From positions 1-19,940 of the forward strand of contig NZ_JNWK01000090.1 of NCBI RefSeq assembly GCF_000716445.1: DNA of 19,940 nucleotides. Reading direction: 5' to 3'. This stretch comes from Streptomyces wedmorensis (GTDB lineage: Bacteria; Actinomycetota; Actinomycetes; Streptomycetales; Streptomycetaceae). The position numbers and the translations under genes are program-made. Under the pieces are notes generated by a model. It was not told the origin of the DNA and did no database searches. It worked only from the letters and a program-made list of their open reading frames with translations. Below are positions 1-9,087 of this stretch, piece after piece. Every line of letters starts with the position of its first letter. The first letter of the stretch is position 1.

Positions 1-1
1 G

Positions 2-130
2 ACCCTCCGCGGCCTCCTCCTCGGCACCGAGATCGGCCACAACGGCTGGCTCGCCGTCGCCTGGTGCCTCGGCCTCACCGCCCTCGGCTACTTCTGGTCC
101 AAGTCGGTCTTCGACCGCGACCCCAGGTAG
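2..130 (+). CDS. ABC-2 type transporter permease, C-terminal end (partial)
   Basis: Only the last 42 codons are present; the gene enters from the left edge, with reading frame from base 2 and stop TAG at 128-130. The peptide starts TLRGLLLGTEIGHNGWLAVA and ends SVFDRDPR. It has one hydrophobic helix followed by a short basic/acidic cytoplasmic tail. The pattern of a leucine/glycine-rich segment, GTEIGHNGW, an AWCLGLTALGY helix and a terminal R-x-P-R-like tail is that of the last transmembrane helix of DrrB-type ABC-2 permeases, which export drugs or lipids together with an ATPase normally encoded just upstream. The substrate cannot be told. The gene converges on the small membrane protein gene that follows. 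The family call rests on a short tail, so it is moderate. Confidence 0.6.
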   Translation, partial: TLRGLLLGTEIGHNGWLAVAWCLGLTALGYFWSKSVFDRDPR

Positions 131-184
131 ACCCGCGGAACACCCGTCCCACCCCGGGGCGGCGCAGACCGACACCCCGTCGGC

Positions 185-559
185 CTACGCCGCCCCGCCC
201 GCGTCGGCCCCGCCGTCGCTCCCCTTCCGGCGGGCACGAGCGCTCCGCACCGCCCGTACGGCCCGGGTCGTCCCGTACCCCAGCACCCAGGGCGTCACGG
301 TGATGCCCAGGACGTACCCCCCGAGGAAGCCGATGAGGTCGTCGGTCCGGGTCGGCTCGCTCCAGGGCATCAGCATGATCACGAGGCCGACCCCCGTGGG
401 CAGCAGGGGCACCAGTACGGACCACAGCCGCGCCCGCCAACCGGGCCGAAGGGCGCAGCACACCCCCATGCCGCACATGACGAACGGCCCGAAGGGAATC
501 CAGAGGATCATCGGGGCGAAGAACACCACCCACCACTCGTCCGAGTACCCGAACATCAT
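185..559 (-). CDS. Small hypothetical membrane protein, three predicted helices
   Basis: This encodes 124 aa starting MMFGYSDEWW. I chose the first of two adjacent ATG codons (557-559); a GGGGG run lies about 7 nt upstream and could act as a ribosome binding site. Three hydrophobic stretches are visible, at about residues 10-36, 46-67 and 75-97. They are followed by a basic then glycine/alanine-rich cytoplasmic-looking tail (RAVRSARARRKG). Third codon positions are strongly G/C, as expected for a real Streptomyces gene. I do not recognise the family. It is divergent from the PhzF gene and convergent with the ABC permease, so it is probably monocistronic. The same frame stays open far upstream through the PhzF gene, but that extension is antisense shadow. 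Confidence 0.6.
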   Translation of the reverse strand: MMFGYSDEWWVVFFAPMILWIPFGPFVMCGMGVCCALRPGWRARLWSVLVPLLPTGVGLVIMLMPWSEPTRTDDLIGFLGGYVLGITVTPWVLGYGTTRAVRAVRSARARRKGSDGGADAGGAA

Positions 560-606
560 CGAAGCCCCCGTGTGACCGTGCGCCGTCCCCTCCGGCGCAG
601 GACCGT

Positions 607-624
607 GAGCGTGGGCACACGCTC
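607..624. repeat. Inverted repeat in divergent intergenic region
   Basis: GAGCGTG, a 4-nt loop (GGCA) and CACGCTC form a perfect 7-bp hairpin or operator-like dyad. It lies in the 154-bp gap between the divergent small membrane protein gene and phzF-like gene. It is upstream of the probable phzF-like promoter and inside the possible leader of the minus-strand gene. Function unknown. Confidence 0.35.
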
Positions 625-675
625 CTTCCCTCCCAGGACGCCGGGCGCGGGCGGTCCAGTTCTCGGCGATTGGCC

Positions 676-706
676 TTGGCCCGGCGATTTCCGGCCCTTG
701 TACGGT
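676..706 (+). promoter_or_regulatory. Probable promoter giving a leaderless phzF-like mRNA
   Basis: A good -10 box TACGGT (TANNNT) lies at 701-706, only 7 nt from the ATG at 714. A weak -35-like TTGGCC is at 676-681 with a rather long 19-nt spacer. With normal -10 to start-site spacing, transcription would begin at or next to the A of the start codon, so the mRNA would be leaderless. This is common in Streptomyces. Confidence 0.5.
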
Positions 707-713
707 CGGGGGC

Positions 714-1523
714 ATGCGGATCCGAATCGTCGACGCCTTCACCGACCGTCCCTTCTCCGGCAACCCCGCCGGGGTCCTGCTCCTGGACTCGTTCCCGGAC
801 GACGCCTGGCTGCGGCAGGTCGCCGCGGAGGTCAACCTCTCCGAGACGGCCTTCGCCCACCCGCTGCCCGCCGGCGGCGACGCGGACTGGGCCCTGCGCT
901 GGTTCACCCCCACCACCGAGGTCGACATGTGCGGCCATGCCACGCTGGCCACGGCACACGTCCTGCACTCCACGGGGACGGCGGACGGCACGGTCCGCTT
1001 CGCCACCCGCTCCGGTGTCCTCGCCGCCACCGCCGAGGCGGACGGCACGATCACGATGGACTTCCCGACCTCCTCCCTCACCCCCCTGCCCCTGCCCGAC
1101 GGCCTGGCGAAGGCGCTCGGCGCCGAGGTCGTCGCCGTCCACGACACGGCCGCCCACATCGGCGACCTGGTCGTCGAGCTGCGCGACGAGGCCACCGTCC
1201 GCTCCCTGGCCCCGGACTTCGTCGCCCTGAAGGCGCTCTCCTCTCGGGGCGTCATCGCCACCGCCGCCGCCGAACGCCCCGACTGCGGGTACGACTTCGT
1301 CTCCCGCGGCTTCTTCCCGGCCGTCGGCATCGACGAGGACCCGGTGACGGGCAGCGCCCACACCGCGCTCGCCCCCTACTGGTCCGCCCGCTTCGGCCGC
1401 GAGGACCTCACCGGCTTCCAGGGCGGCGCCCGCACCGGCCTCGTCCGCACCCGGCTGCGCGGCGACCGCACCCTGCTGACCGGCAAGGCCGTGACGGTCA
1501 TCGACGGCGACCTGCACGCCTGA
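714..1523 (+). CDS. PhzF family isomerase/epimerase
   Basis: This encodes 269 aa, the usual length for the PhzF / diaminopimelate-epimerase-fold family. It opens with the family signature VDAFTDRPFSGNPAGV. Glu44 in NLSETAF matches the catalytic general acid/base glutamate of PhzF. The second conserved block, DMCGHATLATAHVL (around residues 71-84), and the C-terminal DEDPVTGSAHTALAPYW are also intact, so the active site looks complete. PhzF itself isomerises dihydro-3-hydroxyanthranilate in phenazine synthesis, but there are no other phenazine genes here. Most such stand-alone homologues have unknown small-molecule substrates, and I would not infer phenazine production. No Shine-Dalgarno sequence is usefully spaced; the -10 box ends 7 nt before the ATG, which suggests a leaderless message. 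A strong hairpin terminator follows. Confidence 0.9.
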   Translation: MRIRIVDAFTDRPFSGNPAGVLLLDSFPDDAWLRQVAAEVNLSETAFAHPLPAGGDADWALRWFTPTTEVDMCGHATLATAHVLHSTGTADGTVRFATRSGVLAATAEADGTITMDFPTSSLTPLPLPDGLAKALGAEVVAVHDTAAHIGDLVVELRDEATVRSLAPDFVALKALSSRGVIATAAAERPDCGYDFVSRGFFPAVGIDEDPVTGSAHTALAPYWSARFGREDLTGFQGGARTGLVRTRLRGDRTLLTGKAVTVIDGDLHA

Positions 1524-1539
1524 CGTCCGGAGACGCCCG

Positions 1540-1572
1540 AGGGGCGTACGGCTCCACCGGCCGTACGCCCCT
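1540..1572. terminator. Hairpin terminator between convergent genes
   Basis: Perfect 12-bp stem AGGGGCGTACGG / CCGTACGCCCCT with a 9-nt loop. It starts 17 nt after the phzF-like stop and lies 47 nt beyond the stop of the convergent CPBP gene. There is no T tract, as is usual for Streptomyces terminators. It could serve both strands. Confidence 0.75.
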
Positions 1573-1619
1573 CTCCCGCCCGTCGTCTGCTGCGCGTCGC
1601 TTCCCCCCGGGTGCCCGGG

Positions 1620-2417
1620 TCAGCCGGTGGGCAGCCACCCCACCTTGCCCGCCAGCAGCCCGTATCCGACGAAGGCCACGATGTCGAGCAGCGCGTGTGC
1701 CACGACCAGGGGTCCGACCCGGCCCCAGCGGCGGTACAGCAGGACGAAGACCACGCCCATCACCACGTTGCCGACGAAGCCGCCGATCCCCTGGTACAGG
1801 TGGTAGGAGCCGCGCAGCACCGAACTCGCCACAAGCGCGGCCATCGGGGTCCATCCCAACTGCCCGAGCCGGCGCAGCAGGTACCCGACGACGATGACCT
1901 CCTCCAGGACGGAGTTCTGCACCGCCGAGAGGATCAGCACCGGGTACTTCCACCACACGTCGGGCAGCGACTCCGGCACCACCGTCAGGTTGAACCCGGA
2001 CGCCCGCGCGGCCAGGTAGAAGGCGAGGCCCGCGCTGCCGATCCCCGCGGCGACCATCGCCCCGCGCCCGAAGTCCCGCCCCGGATCGGACCGGTCGAAG
2101 CCGATCGCCCGCAGTCCGGCGCCCTCGCGCATCAGCAGGTGGGCCACCAGCACGACCGGCACGAGGGCCGACGCGATGCCGAAGAGCTGCCAGGACAGGT
2201 CGAGCCACGGCCGCCCCGGGGCGTACGAGCCGTTGAGCGTCGCCGCCTGCTCCTTCAGCGCGCCCGGCTTGGTCAGGGAACCGATGAAGCTGATGAGCGA
2301 CGACACCGCGCTCGCCCCGAGCGACAGCGCCAGCACGATCAGGGTCTCGGAGCGCAGCACCCTGCGCGGCAGACCGTCCGGGGGCAGGGAAGCGTCCCTC
2401 ATGTATTGCTCCGACAC
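1620..2417 (-). CDS. CPBP family intramembrane metalloprotease
   Basis: This is a multi-pass membrane protein of about 265 aa. The hydrophobic core carries the three CPBP (Abi/CAAX-protease-like) motifs: the glutamate pair in NSVLEEVIVVGYLLRRLG, a histidine in LRGSYHLYQG, and HALLD in VVAHALLDIVAF, which together would bind the catalytic metal. Bacterial members include self-immunity proteins and membrane-protein processing enzymes; the role here cannot be told. The start is uncertain. I chose GTG at 2417 (VSEQYMRDASL) with GGAG 9 nt upstream. ATG at 2402 has GGAG 6 nt upstream, and ATG at 2522 would add about 35 poorly conserved-looking residues with weaker GC at third positions. Any start beyond 2550 would run into the terminator hairpin of the preceding ligase-like gene. 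Confidence 0.8.
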   Translation of the reverse strand: MSEQYMRDASLPPDGLPRRVLRSETLIVLALSLGASAVSSLISFIGSLTKPGALKEQAATLNGSYAPGRPWLDLSWQLFGIASALVPVVLVAHLLMREGAGLRAIGFDRSDPGRDFGRGAMVAAGIGSAGLAFYLAARASGFNLTVVPESLPDVWWKYPVLILSAVQNSVLEEVIVVGYLLRRLGQLGWTPMAALVASSVLRGSYHLYQGIGGFVGNVVMGVVFVLLYRRWGRVGPLVVAHALLDIVAFVGYGLLAGKVGWLPTG

Positions 2418-2549
2418 CACACCTGTCTCCACTTCCCCATCGCGGGCGCACGCCGATCCGGCGGTCTCGCCCGGGCCGGCGCGTTCCCGTCCGGACTCGA
2501 CCACCTTGACATGATCACCCATGACCCGCCGGAGACCACCGGGGCAGCG

Positions 2550-2576
2550 CCCGTGCCCCGCCGGGGCCCGCACGGG
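2550..2576 (-). terminator. Hairpin downstream of the ligase-like gene
   Basis: The 7-bp stem CCCGTGC / GCACGGG encloses an inner CCCC / GGGG pairing. It is about 45 nt past the stop of the GCS2-type gene and upstream of the CPBP start, so it probably ends the former transcript. There is no T tract. Confidence 0.5.
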
Positions 2577-2618
2577 TGAGGACCTGCGCGCCGGTTGTAC
2601 GGGGAGGGCGTCCGCGTC

Positions 2619-4118
2619 TCAGTCGATCCCCACCGGCCACGTGTGCACGGGCTCGCCCTCGTGCATGAGCGTCCGGTAGCGCCGGGTGGTCGCCGCGAGC
2701 GCCGCCTCCCGGTCGAGGCCCGATTCGAGGGCCCGGTGGAAGGTGTCGGCCTGCCACGAGGCGCCGTTCACCCGCCGCAGACAGCGCTGTTCGATGATGC
2801 CGAGGTAGTGGTCGCGGTCCGCCGGTTCGATGTGCCAGGCGTCGAGCCCCGCGGCGGCCAGCGGCAGCAGTTCGTCGAGGACGAGCCGGACCGCGGGCAG
2901 GGTCGCCACGCCGCCCGCGCGGCCGGAGCGGGGCCAGCGGAGCTCCGCTTCGATGCCGTGGCGGCAGGCCGCGTCGAAGTTCGCCTCGGCGTCCTCGAAG
3001 GTCATCCGCTTCCACACCGGCCGGGGGTCGTCGGCGAGGGAGCGGACGAGGCCGTAGTAGAAGGCCGCGTTGGCGATGACGTCGGCGACGGTCGGGCCCG
3101 CCGGCAGGACGCGGTTCTCGACGCGCAGGTGCGGGACCCCGTCGACCCAGCCGTACACCGGCCGGTTCCAGCGGTAGATCGTGCCGTTGTGCAGGACGAG
3201 TTCCTGGAGACGCGGCACCCCGCCCCCGTCGAGGACGAGCAGCGGGTCCTCCTCGTCGCAGATGGGCAGCAGCGCGGGGAAGTAGCGGAGGTTCTCCTCG
3301 AAGAGGTCGTACACGGAGTCCACCCACCGCTCCCCGAACCAGGTGCGCGGCCGTACGCCCTGGGACTGCAGTTCGGGCGGGCGGGTGTCGGTGGCCTGGA
3401 GGAACAGCGGCGGCCTGGACTCGCGCCACAGTTCGCGGCCGAAGACGAAGGGCGCGTTGGCGCCGAGCGCTATCTGGACGCCCGACACCGCCTGTGCCGC
3501 GTTCCACACGGCGGCGAACCGGGCGGGCGTCACCTGGAGGTGGAGCTGGACCGAGGTGCAGGCCGCTTCGGGCACGATCGACTCCGAGGTGCAGAGGAGC
3601 CGTTCGACGCCGTGGATGTCGAGCGTGAAGTCCTCGCCCCTGGCGGCGAGGATCTGGTCGTTGAGGAGCGTGTAGCGGTCGGCGGCCGACAGGTTCTCGA
3701 AGACGAGGTCGCTCTGCGCGAGCGTGGGCAGTATGCCGATCATGACGACGCCCGCGTCGAGTTCGGCGGCCTTGCGGTCGGCATATCCGAGGCCGGTGCC
3801 GATCTCTTCCGCGAGCCGGTCGAATACGCGGCCGCCCAGCTGGTGGGGGGCGATGTTCACTTCGAGGTTGAACATTCCGAGTTCCGTCTGGAAATCGGCA
3901 CTCGCGATCTTTTCGAGAACGGGTCCGTTCAGCATGCGGGGCAGTCCGTCGGCCCCGGCGAGATTGAGTTCGATCTCCACGCCCATGAGATTGCGCGGCC
4001 GGTCGAACCTCTTCTCCGCCAGGAGTCTCGCGAGCCCCGCGAGACACTGCTGGAGCTTTCTCCGGTAGTGCTGCCGGTCGGACGGGCCGAACCCGTCGGC
4101 CACGACCTTCTCCCCCAT
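2619..4118 (-). CDS. GCS2-type glutamate-cysteine ligase family protein
   Basis: This encodes 499 aa. I chose ATG 4118 (MGEKVVADGFG) because GGAGGG lies about 8 nt upstream; the frame is open 27 codons further but without a comparable site. The sequence belongs to the carboxylate-amine ligase / GCS2 superfamily. Visible landmarks are MGVEIELNLAG near residue 44 (the metal/ATP-binding glutamates of the N-terminal strand), MFNLEVNIAPH, a CTSVQLHLQV strand, GANAPFVFGRELW, and VPHLRVENRVLP near the C-terminal active-site strand. The family joins an amino acid to the gamma-carboxyl of glutamate using ATP. Streptomyces normally make mycothiol rather than glutathione, so the true product is unclear, and the protein is not obviously EgtA of ergothioneine synthesis. 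It is probably monocistronic, with a hairpin after the stop and a regulatory gap upstream. Confidence 0.85.
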   Translation of the reverse strand: MGEKVVADGFGPSDRQHYRRKLQQCLAGLARLLAEKRFDRPRNLMGVEIELNLAGADGLPRMLNGPVLEKIASADFQTELGMFNLEVNIAPHQLGGRVFDRLAEEIGTGLGYADRKAAELDAGVVMIGILPTLAQSDLVFENLSAADRYTLLNDQILAARGEDFTLDIHGVERLLCTSESIVPEAACTSVQLHLQVTPARFAAVWNAAQAVSGVQIALGANAPFVFGRELWRESRPPLFLQATDTRPPELQSQGVRPRTWFGERWVDSVYDLFEENLRYFPALLPICDEEDPLLVLDGGGVPRLQELVLHNGTIYRWNRPVYGWVDGVPHLRVENRVLPAGPTVADVIANAAFYYGLVRSLADDPRPVWKRMTFEDAEANFDAACRHGIEAELRWPRSGRAGGVATLPAVRLVLDELLPLAAAGLDAWHIEPADRDHYLGIIEQRCLRRVNGASWQADTFHRALESGLDREAALAATTRRYRTLMHEGEPVHTWPVGID

Positions 4119-4267
4119 CGTCGCGTCCCTCCGCGAGCGGGCAGCCGCCCACCACGGCCGCGTGTCACGGACGATGATGCCCACACGGTTGATCGACAAC
4201 GCCTGCGGAATCGAGCCGTCGGACGATAGGCTGGACGGAGAGCTCCCCCGTCACATCCCGTAGGCAT

Positions 4268-4301
4268 GGAACAATCGACATATACCAATGTCCTATTGTC
4301 C
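4268..4301. repeat. Imperfect inverted repeat (operator candidate)
   Basis: GGAACAATCGACAT and, after a 6-nt AT-rich centre, ATGTCCTATTGTCC form an imperfect dyad with inner arms GACAT/ATGTC and outer arms ACAAT/ATTGT. It is one of the most AT-rich spots in the window. It lies 150 bp upstream of the GCS2-type gene within the 481-bp gap between divergent genes. It could be a regulator site; the regulator is unknown. Confidence 0.4.
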
Positions 4302-4388
4302 CGGAACCCGGGGTCACAATTCAGCCGTCCGGCATCGTGGGATTGACGCAGGTGGGAGCGTCGCCACGGTCACGATTCCGCTTCGAAT

Positions 4389-4402
4389 CCTTACGATTAA
4401 GG
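4389..4402. repeat. Short palindrome in divergent intergenic region
   Basis: CCTTA-CGAT-TAAGG is a perfect 5-bp inverted repeat around a 4-nt centre, about 90 bp from the larger dyad at 4268-4301. Apart from these dyads and the promoter-like site at 4442-4472, I see nothing coding between 4119 and 4599. Confidence 0.3.
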
Positions 4403-4441
4403 CCTGATGACGCCTTGCCAGGAATATCGGCGACGTCTAGC

Positions 4442-4472
4442 GGAAACACTGTGTGAACACGTGTCGTATAAA
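4442..4472 (+). promoter_or_regulatory. Possible ECF-type promoter with adjacent ACACGTGT palindrome
   Basis: GGAAAC at 4442-4447, 16 nt, then TCGTATAA. This resembles the GGAAC / CGTC-like elements used by ECF sigma factors, and the -10 also reads TATAAA. An ACACGTGT palindrome (4457-4464) sits in the spacer. It points toward the hypothetical gene starting at 4600, which would have about a 120-nt leader. This is a pattern match only. Confidence 0.3.
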
Positions 4473-4599
4473 CTCCGCGGACGAGGCAGAGTGTTGGCGC
4501 CCGGCCATGGCCCCATGGCCCCTCTCTGGCCCCGCCGCCGACAGCGCCGTCGTACCTGCCCACGCATCACCGTGTCTCCTGAGTGAGAGGCGACCCATC

Positions 4600-5190
4600 A
4601 TGCTCCGACCCGCCCCGGCCCCTGCGCCGGCCCTCCGCAGTGTCCTCGCGGCCCTCGGCTCGCCGACAGCCGTCCGCGAGGCGCGAACGCCCGCCCTGCG
4701 GGCCGCGCAGGGACCATTGAGCCCCGAACACCCGCTTCCCGTGCACGTCCTCGACGTCGCCGGAGCACCGGGGACCGTGCCGCGCACCCGGCTCGCCGGC
4801 TGGCGCTTCCTGATCCGGCACGGGGACCGGGCGATCGCCGCCGCGGACACCATGCTCACCCCGGACGGCTGGACCTTCTCGCACTTCTTCGAGGGCCCCT
4901 ACGTCACCGCCACGGAACGGGCCCTGCTCCAGGCCGAGGCGCTGCCCGTCGCGTACGAGCCCCGGCTGCTCTCCGTACCGGAGCTCTACATGCTGACCCT
5001 CTGGCTGCACGCCGGTCCGGAGCCCGGCGGCGCCGCCGTCGCCCCTGCGGCCGCCGATCTGATGGTGCCGCTCGCCCCCGCGCCGCCGGGGATCGCGGCC
5101 CACCGGCCGTACCAGGCCGCCGACCTCCTGCCCGTCCTCAGTACGCGTCTCGCGCCGCCGCCCCTCCTGGGCTCTGCGGCGCCCGCCTGA
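4600..5190 (+). CDS. Uncharacterised actinomycete protein
   Basis: This encodes 196 aa starting MLRPAPAPAPALRSVLAALG. ATG 4600 was chosen over in-frame upstream ATGs because GAGAGG lies about 10 nt before it and the upstream frame is unlike the rest in composition. The first 50 residues are alanine/proline-rich. The central part looks like a folded domain, with landmarks LAGWRFLIRHGDRA, TPDGWTFSHFFEGPYV and LSVPELYMLTLWLHA. The C-terminal third is again alanine/proline-rich. There is no signal peptide, membrane segment or catalytic motif I recognise, so I assign no function. A strong terminator follows 21 nt after the stop, so the gene is a single unit unless transcribed from far upstream. 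Confidence 0.7.
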   Translation: MLRPAPAPAPALRSVLAALGSPTAVREARTPALRAAQGPLSPEHPLPVHVLDVAGAPGTVPRTRLAGWRFLIRHGDRAIAAADTMLTPDGWTFSHFFEGPYVTATERALLQAEALPVAYEPRLLSVPELYMLTLWLHAGPEPGGAAVAPAAADLMVPLAPAPPGIAAHRPYQAADLLPVLSTRLAPPPLLGSAAPA

Positions 5191-5210
5191 TCCGGCGCCC
5201 GCGCGGCCCC

Positions 5211-5238
5211 GCCCCGTGACCCGGCCGGGTCACGGGGC
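5211..5238 (+). terminator. Strong hairpin terminator
   Basis: Perfect 12-bp GC-rich stem GCCCCGTGACCC / GGGTCACGGGGC with loop GGCC, beginning 21 nt after the stop of the uncharacterised gene. The remaining 280 bp before the DUF5999 gene holds no gene or convincing promoter that I can see. Confidence 0.8.
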
Positions 5239-5522
5239 GCACTGCTGTCCGAGCCGTGCGCCCGAACGGCGCCACCGAACAACCCTCCCGTACGGACTAG
5301 CCCGCTCGGACCACCCCGAACCACCCGAAGAGACCGTGCAGTTGACCTGAACCGCCCCTGCGGGTGATGCGTCTTCCCCGGAGAGGACGAGCTGATGCGA
5401 AATACCTGCGGATGACCTTCCGTAGGGCAAGACTGGGACCGGAACCGAACCGACCGACGGGGGCGGCGATGAGCGCGAAGAGCCGCAGGACATCCACCAC
5501 GACGCAGCGAAAGAACCCACCC

Positions 5523-5729
5523 ATGTGCCAGCACCAGCCTGCCTGTCCGACCGCCGACTCCGCCGACCGGGAGGCGGCCCGACTGATGGCGCACCACCCG
5601 GAACAGGGCTGGAGCCTGCTGTGCAACGGCGTCCTGCTCTTCGAGGACACCGGTGAACTGCTGCCGGACGGGCAGATCATCGCCCCGCACCGGCCGCTGA
5701 CCGCGGGCCAGGTGACGACCGCCGCCTGA
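5523..5729 (+). CDS. DUF5999 family small protein
   Basis: This encodes 68 aa beginning MCQHQPACPTADSADREAAR and continuing HHPEQGWSLLCNGVLLFEDTGELLPDGQIIAPHRP. This is the characteristic full-length sequence of DUF5999, a small protein family widespread in Streptomyces and of unknown function. The N-terminal Cys2-x-His4-x3-Cys8 and a later cysteine (LLCNGV) could bind a metal, which is inference. I chose ATG 5523 because the family starts with MCQHQP. An in-frame ATG at 5469 would add 18 basic residues (MSAKSRRTSTTTQRKNPP) and has a GGGGG stretch upstream, so it cannot be excluded. The ribosome binding site before 5523 is weak (GAAAGAA). It converges on gcvP with a shared terminator between. 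Confidence 0.8.
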   Translation: MCQHQPACPTADSADREAARLMAHHPEQGWSLLCNGVLLFEDTGELLPDGQIIAPHRPLTAGQVTTAA

Positions 5730-5758
5730 AGGGGCGTCGGCACCGTTCGAGGGAGAAC

Positions 5759-5802
5759 GCCGAGGGCCGGCCCGGAGGAGATCCTCCGAACCGGCCCTCG
5801 GC
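5759..5802. terminator. Bidirectional terminator between DUF5999 gene and gcvP
   Basis: The 12-bp outer stem GCCGAGGGCCGG / CCGGCCCTCGGC contains an inner 6-bp stem CGGAGG / CCTCCG. The hairpin ends 6 nt from the gcvP stop and begins 29 nt after the DUF5999 stop, so it most likely serves both converging transcripts. Confidence 0.8.
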
Positions 5803-5808
5803 TCATGC

Positions 5809-8694
<2,886 letters not shown>

Positions 8695-8698
8695 GTAC

Positions 8699-8722
8699 GG
8701 AGGCCTCCTGGTCGTCACGACC
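8699..8722 (-). promoter_or_regulatory. gcvP ribosome binding site flanked by dyads (expression platform)
   Basis: The Shine-Dalgarno AGGAGG (8704-8709 on the minus strand) lies inside a GGAGGCCTCC palindrome. It is immediately preceded in the mRNA by a GGTCGT-G-ACGACC hairpin (8710-8722). The self-complementary ribosome binding site next to the glycine riboswitch suggests control of translation initiation rather than a classic terminator; this is inference. Confidence 0.5.
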
Positions 8723-8756
8723 TGCGAGGGGCACCACGGCGCGGGTACCCGGACGG

Positions 8757-8970
8757 CCTCCCCCTCTGTCATCTCAACCTGAGAGTTTCACCGGCACGCC
8801 TCGCGGCAGGCCGGCTTTCACCGTCGGTGAGAGCGCGTGCCGTCACCCGACACCGCTCTGCTTTCCAGAGTGACCTCGTCCGCGCGGTACAGGGGCCTGA
8901 GAGATTCCGGGGAGGATTTGCTCCTTCGGCGCCCACCGGAAGGTTTCTCCGGGGGACTCTCCCGCACAGG
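8757..8970 (-). ncRNA. Tandem glycine riboswitch upstream of gcvP
   Basis: Reading the minus strand, aptamer 1 shows GGGAGAGTCC, the core GCGCCGAAGGAGCAAA (8916-8931) and CTCTCAGG (8896-8903). A second module follows with the core-like CACCGACGGTGAAAG (8815-8830), a second CTCTCAGG (8778-8785) and the terminal GACAGAGG. Two modules in series, ahead of a glycine-cleavage gene, match the known tandem glycine riboswitch, which senses glycine and turns on gcv genes. The element starts about 10 nt after the expected transcription start and ends about 60 nt before the gcvP ATG. Boundaries are approximate. Confidence 0.93.
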
Positions 8971-8986
8971 GTCGACAGCCACAACC

Positions 8987-8992
8987 AGCCTA
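8987..8992 (-). promoter_or_regulatory. -10 box of the gcvP riboswitch transcript
   Basis: TAGGCT on the minus strand fits TANNNT and places the start site near 8980, just ahead of the riboswitch. No good TTGAC-type -35 sits 17-18 nt upstream; TTGAGC occurs but 23 nt away. The promoter may therefore need an activator. Confidence 0.45.
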
Positions 8993-9087
8993 CCAGCGCG
9001 GTTGTCGCTCCCTTCGCTCAAGTGGCCGACATCCCAGTTGTGCACTTTCGTAGGGGTGTAGAGCAGTTGCGACCAGTTGGAGGGACC

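Noticed and set aside
560..1363. Upstream extension of the small membrane protein on the minus strand
   Set aside because: Antisense to the PhzF gene with unlike composition; the membrane protein starts well at 559.
714..1523. Phenazine biosynthesis locus
   Set aside because: Only a stand-alone PhzF homologue; no phzA/B/C/D/E/G-like genes around it.
572..1897. Long + strand frame overlapping the phzF-like gene, rich in R, P, H
   Set aside because: Shadow of the PhzF frame and of the CPBP gene; no recognisable domain.
2595..4229. Long + strand frame opposite the GCS2-type gene
   Set aside because: The minus strand has clear family motifs and a ribosome site; the + frame is low-complexity shadow.
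5190..5522. Promoter with TTGACC at 5342-5347 for the DUF5999 gene
   Set aside because: At 17 nt downstream the sequence is TGATGC, which is not a TANNNT -10; not supported.
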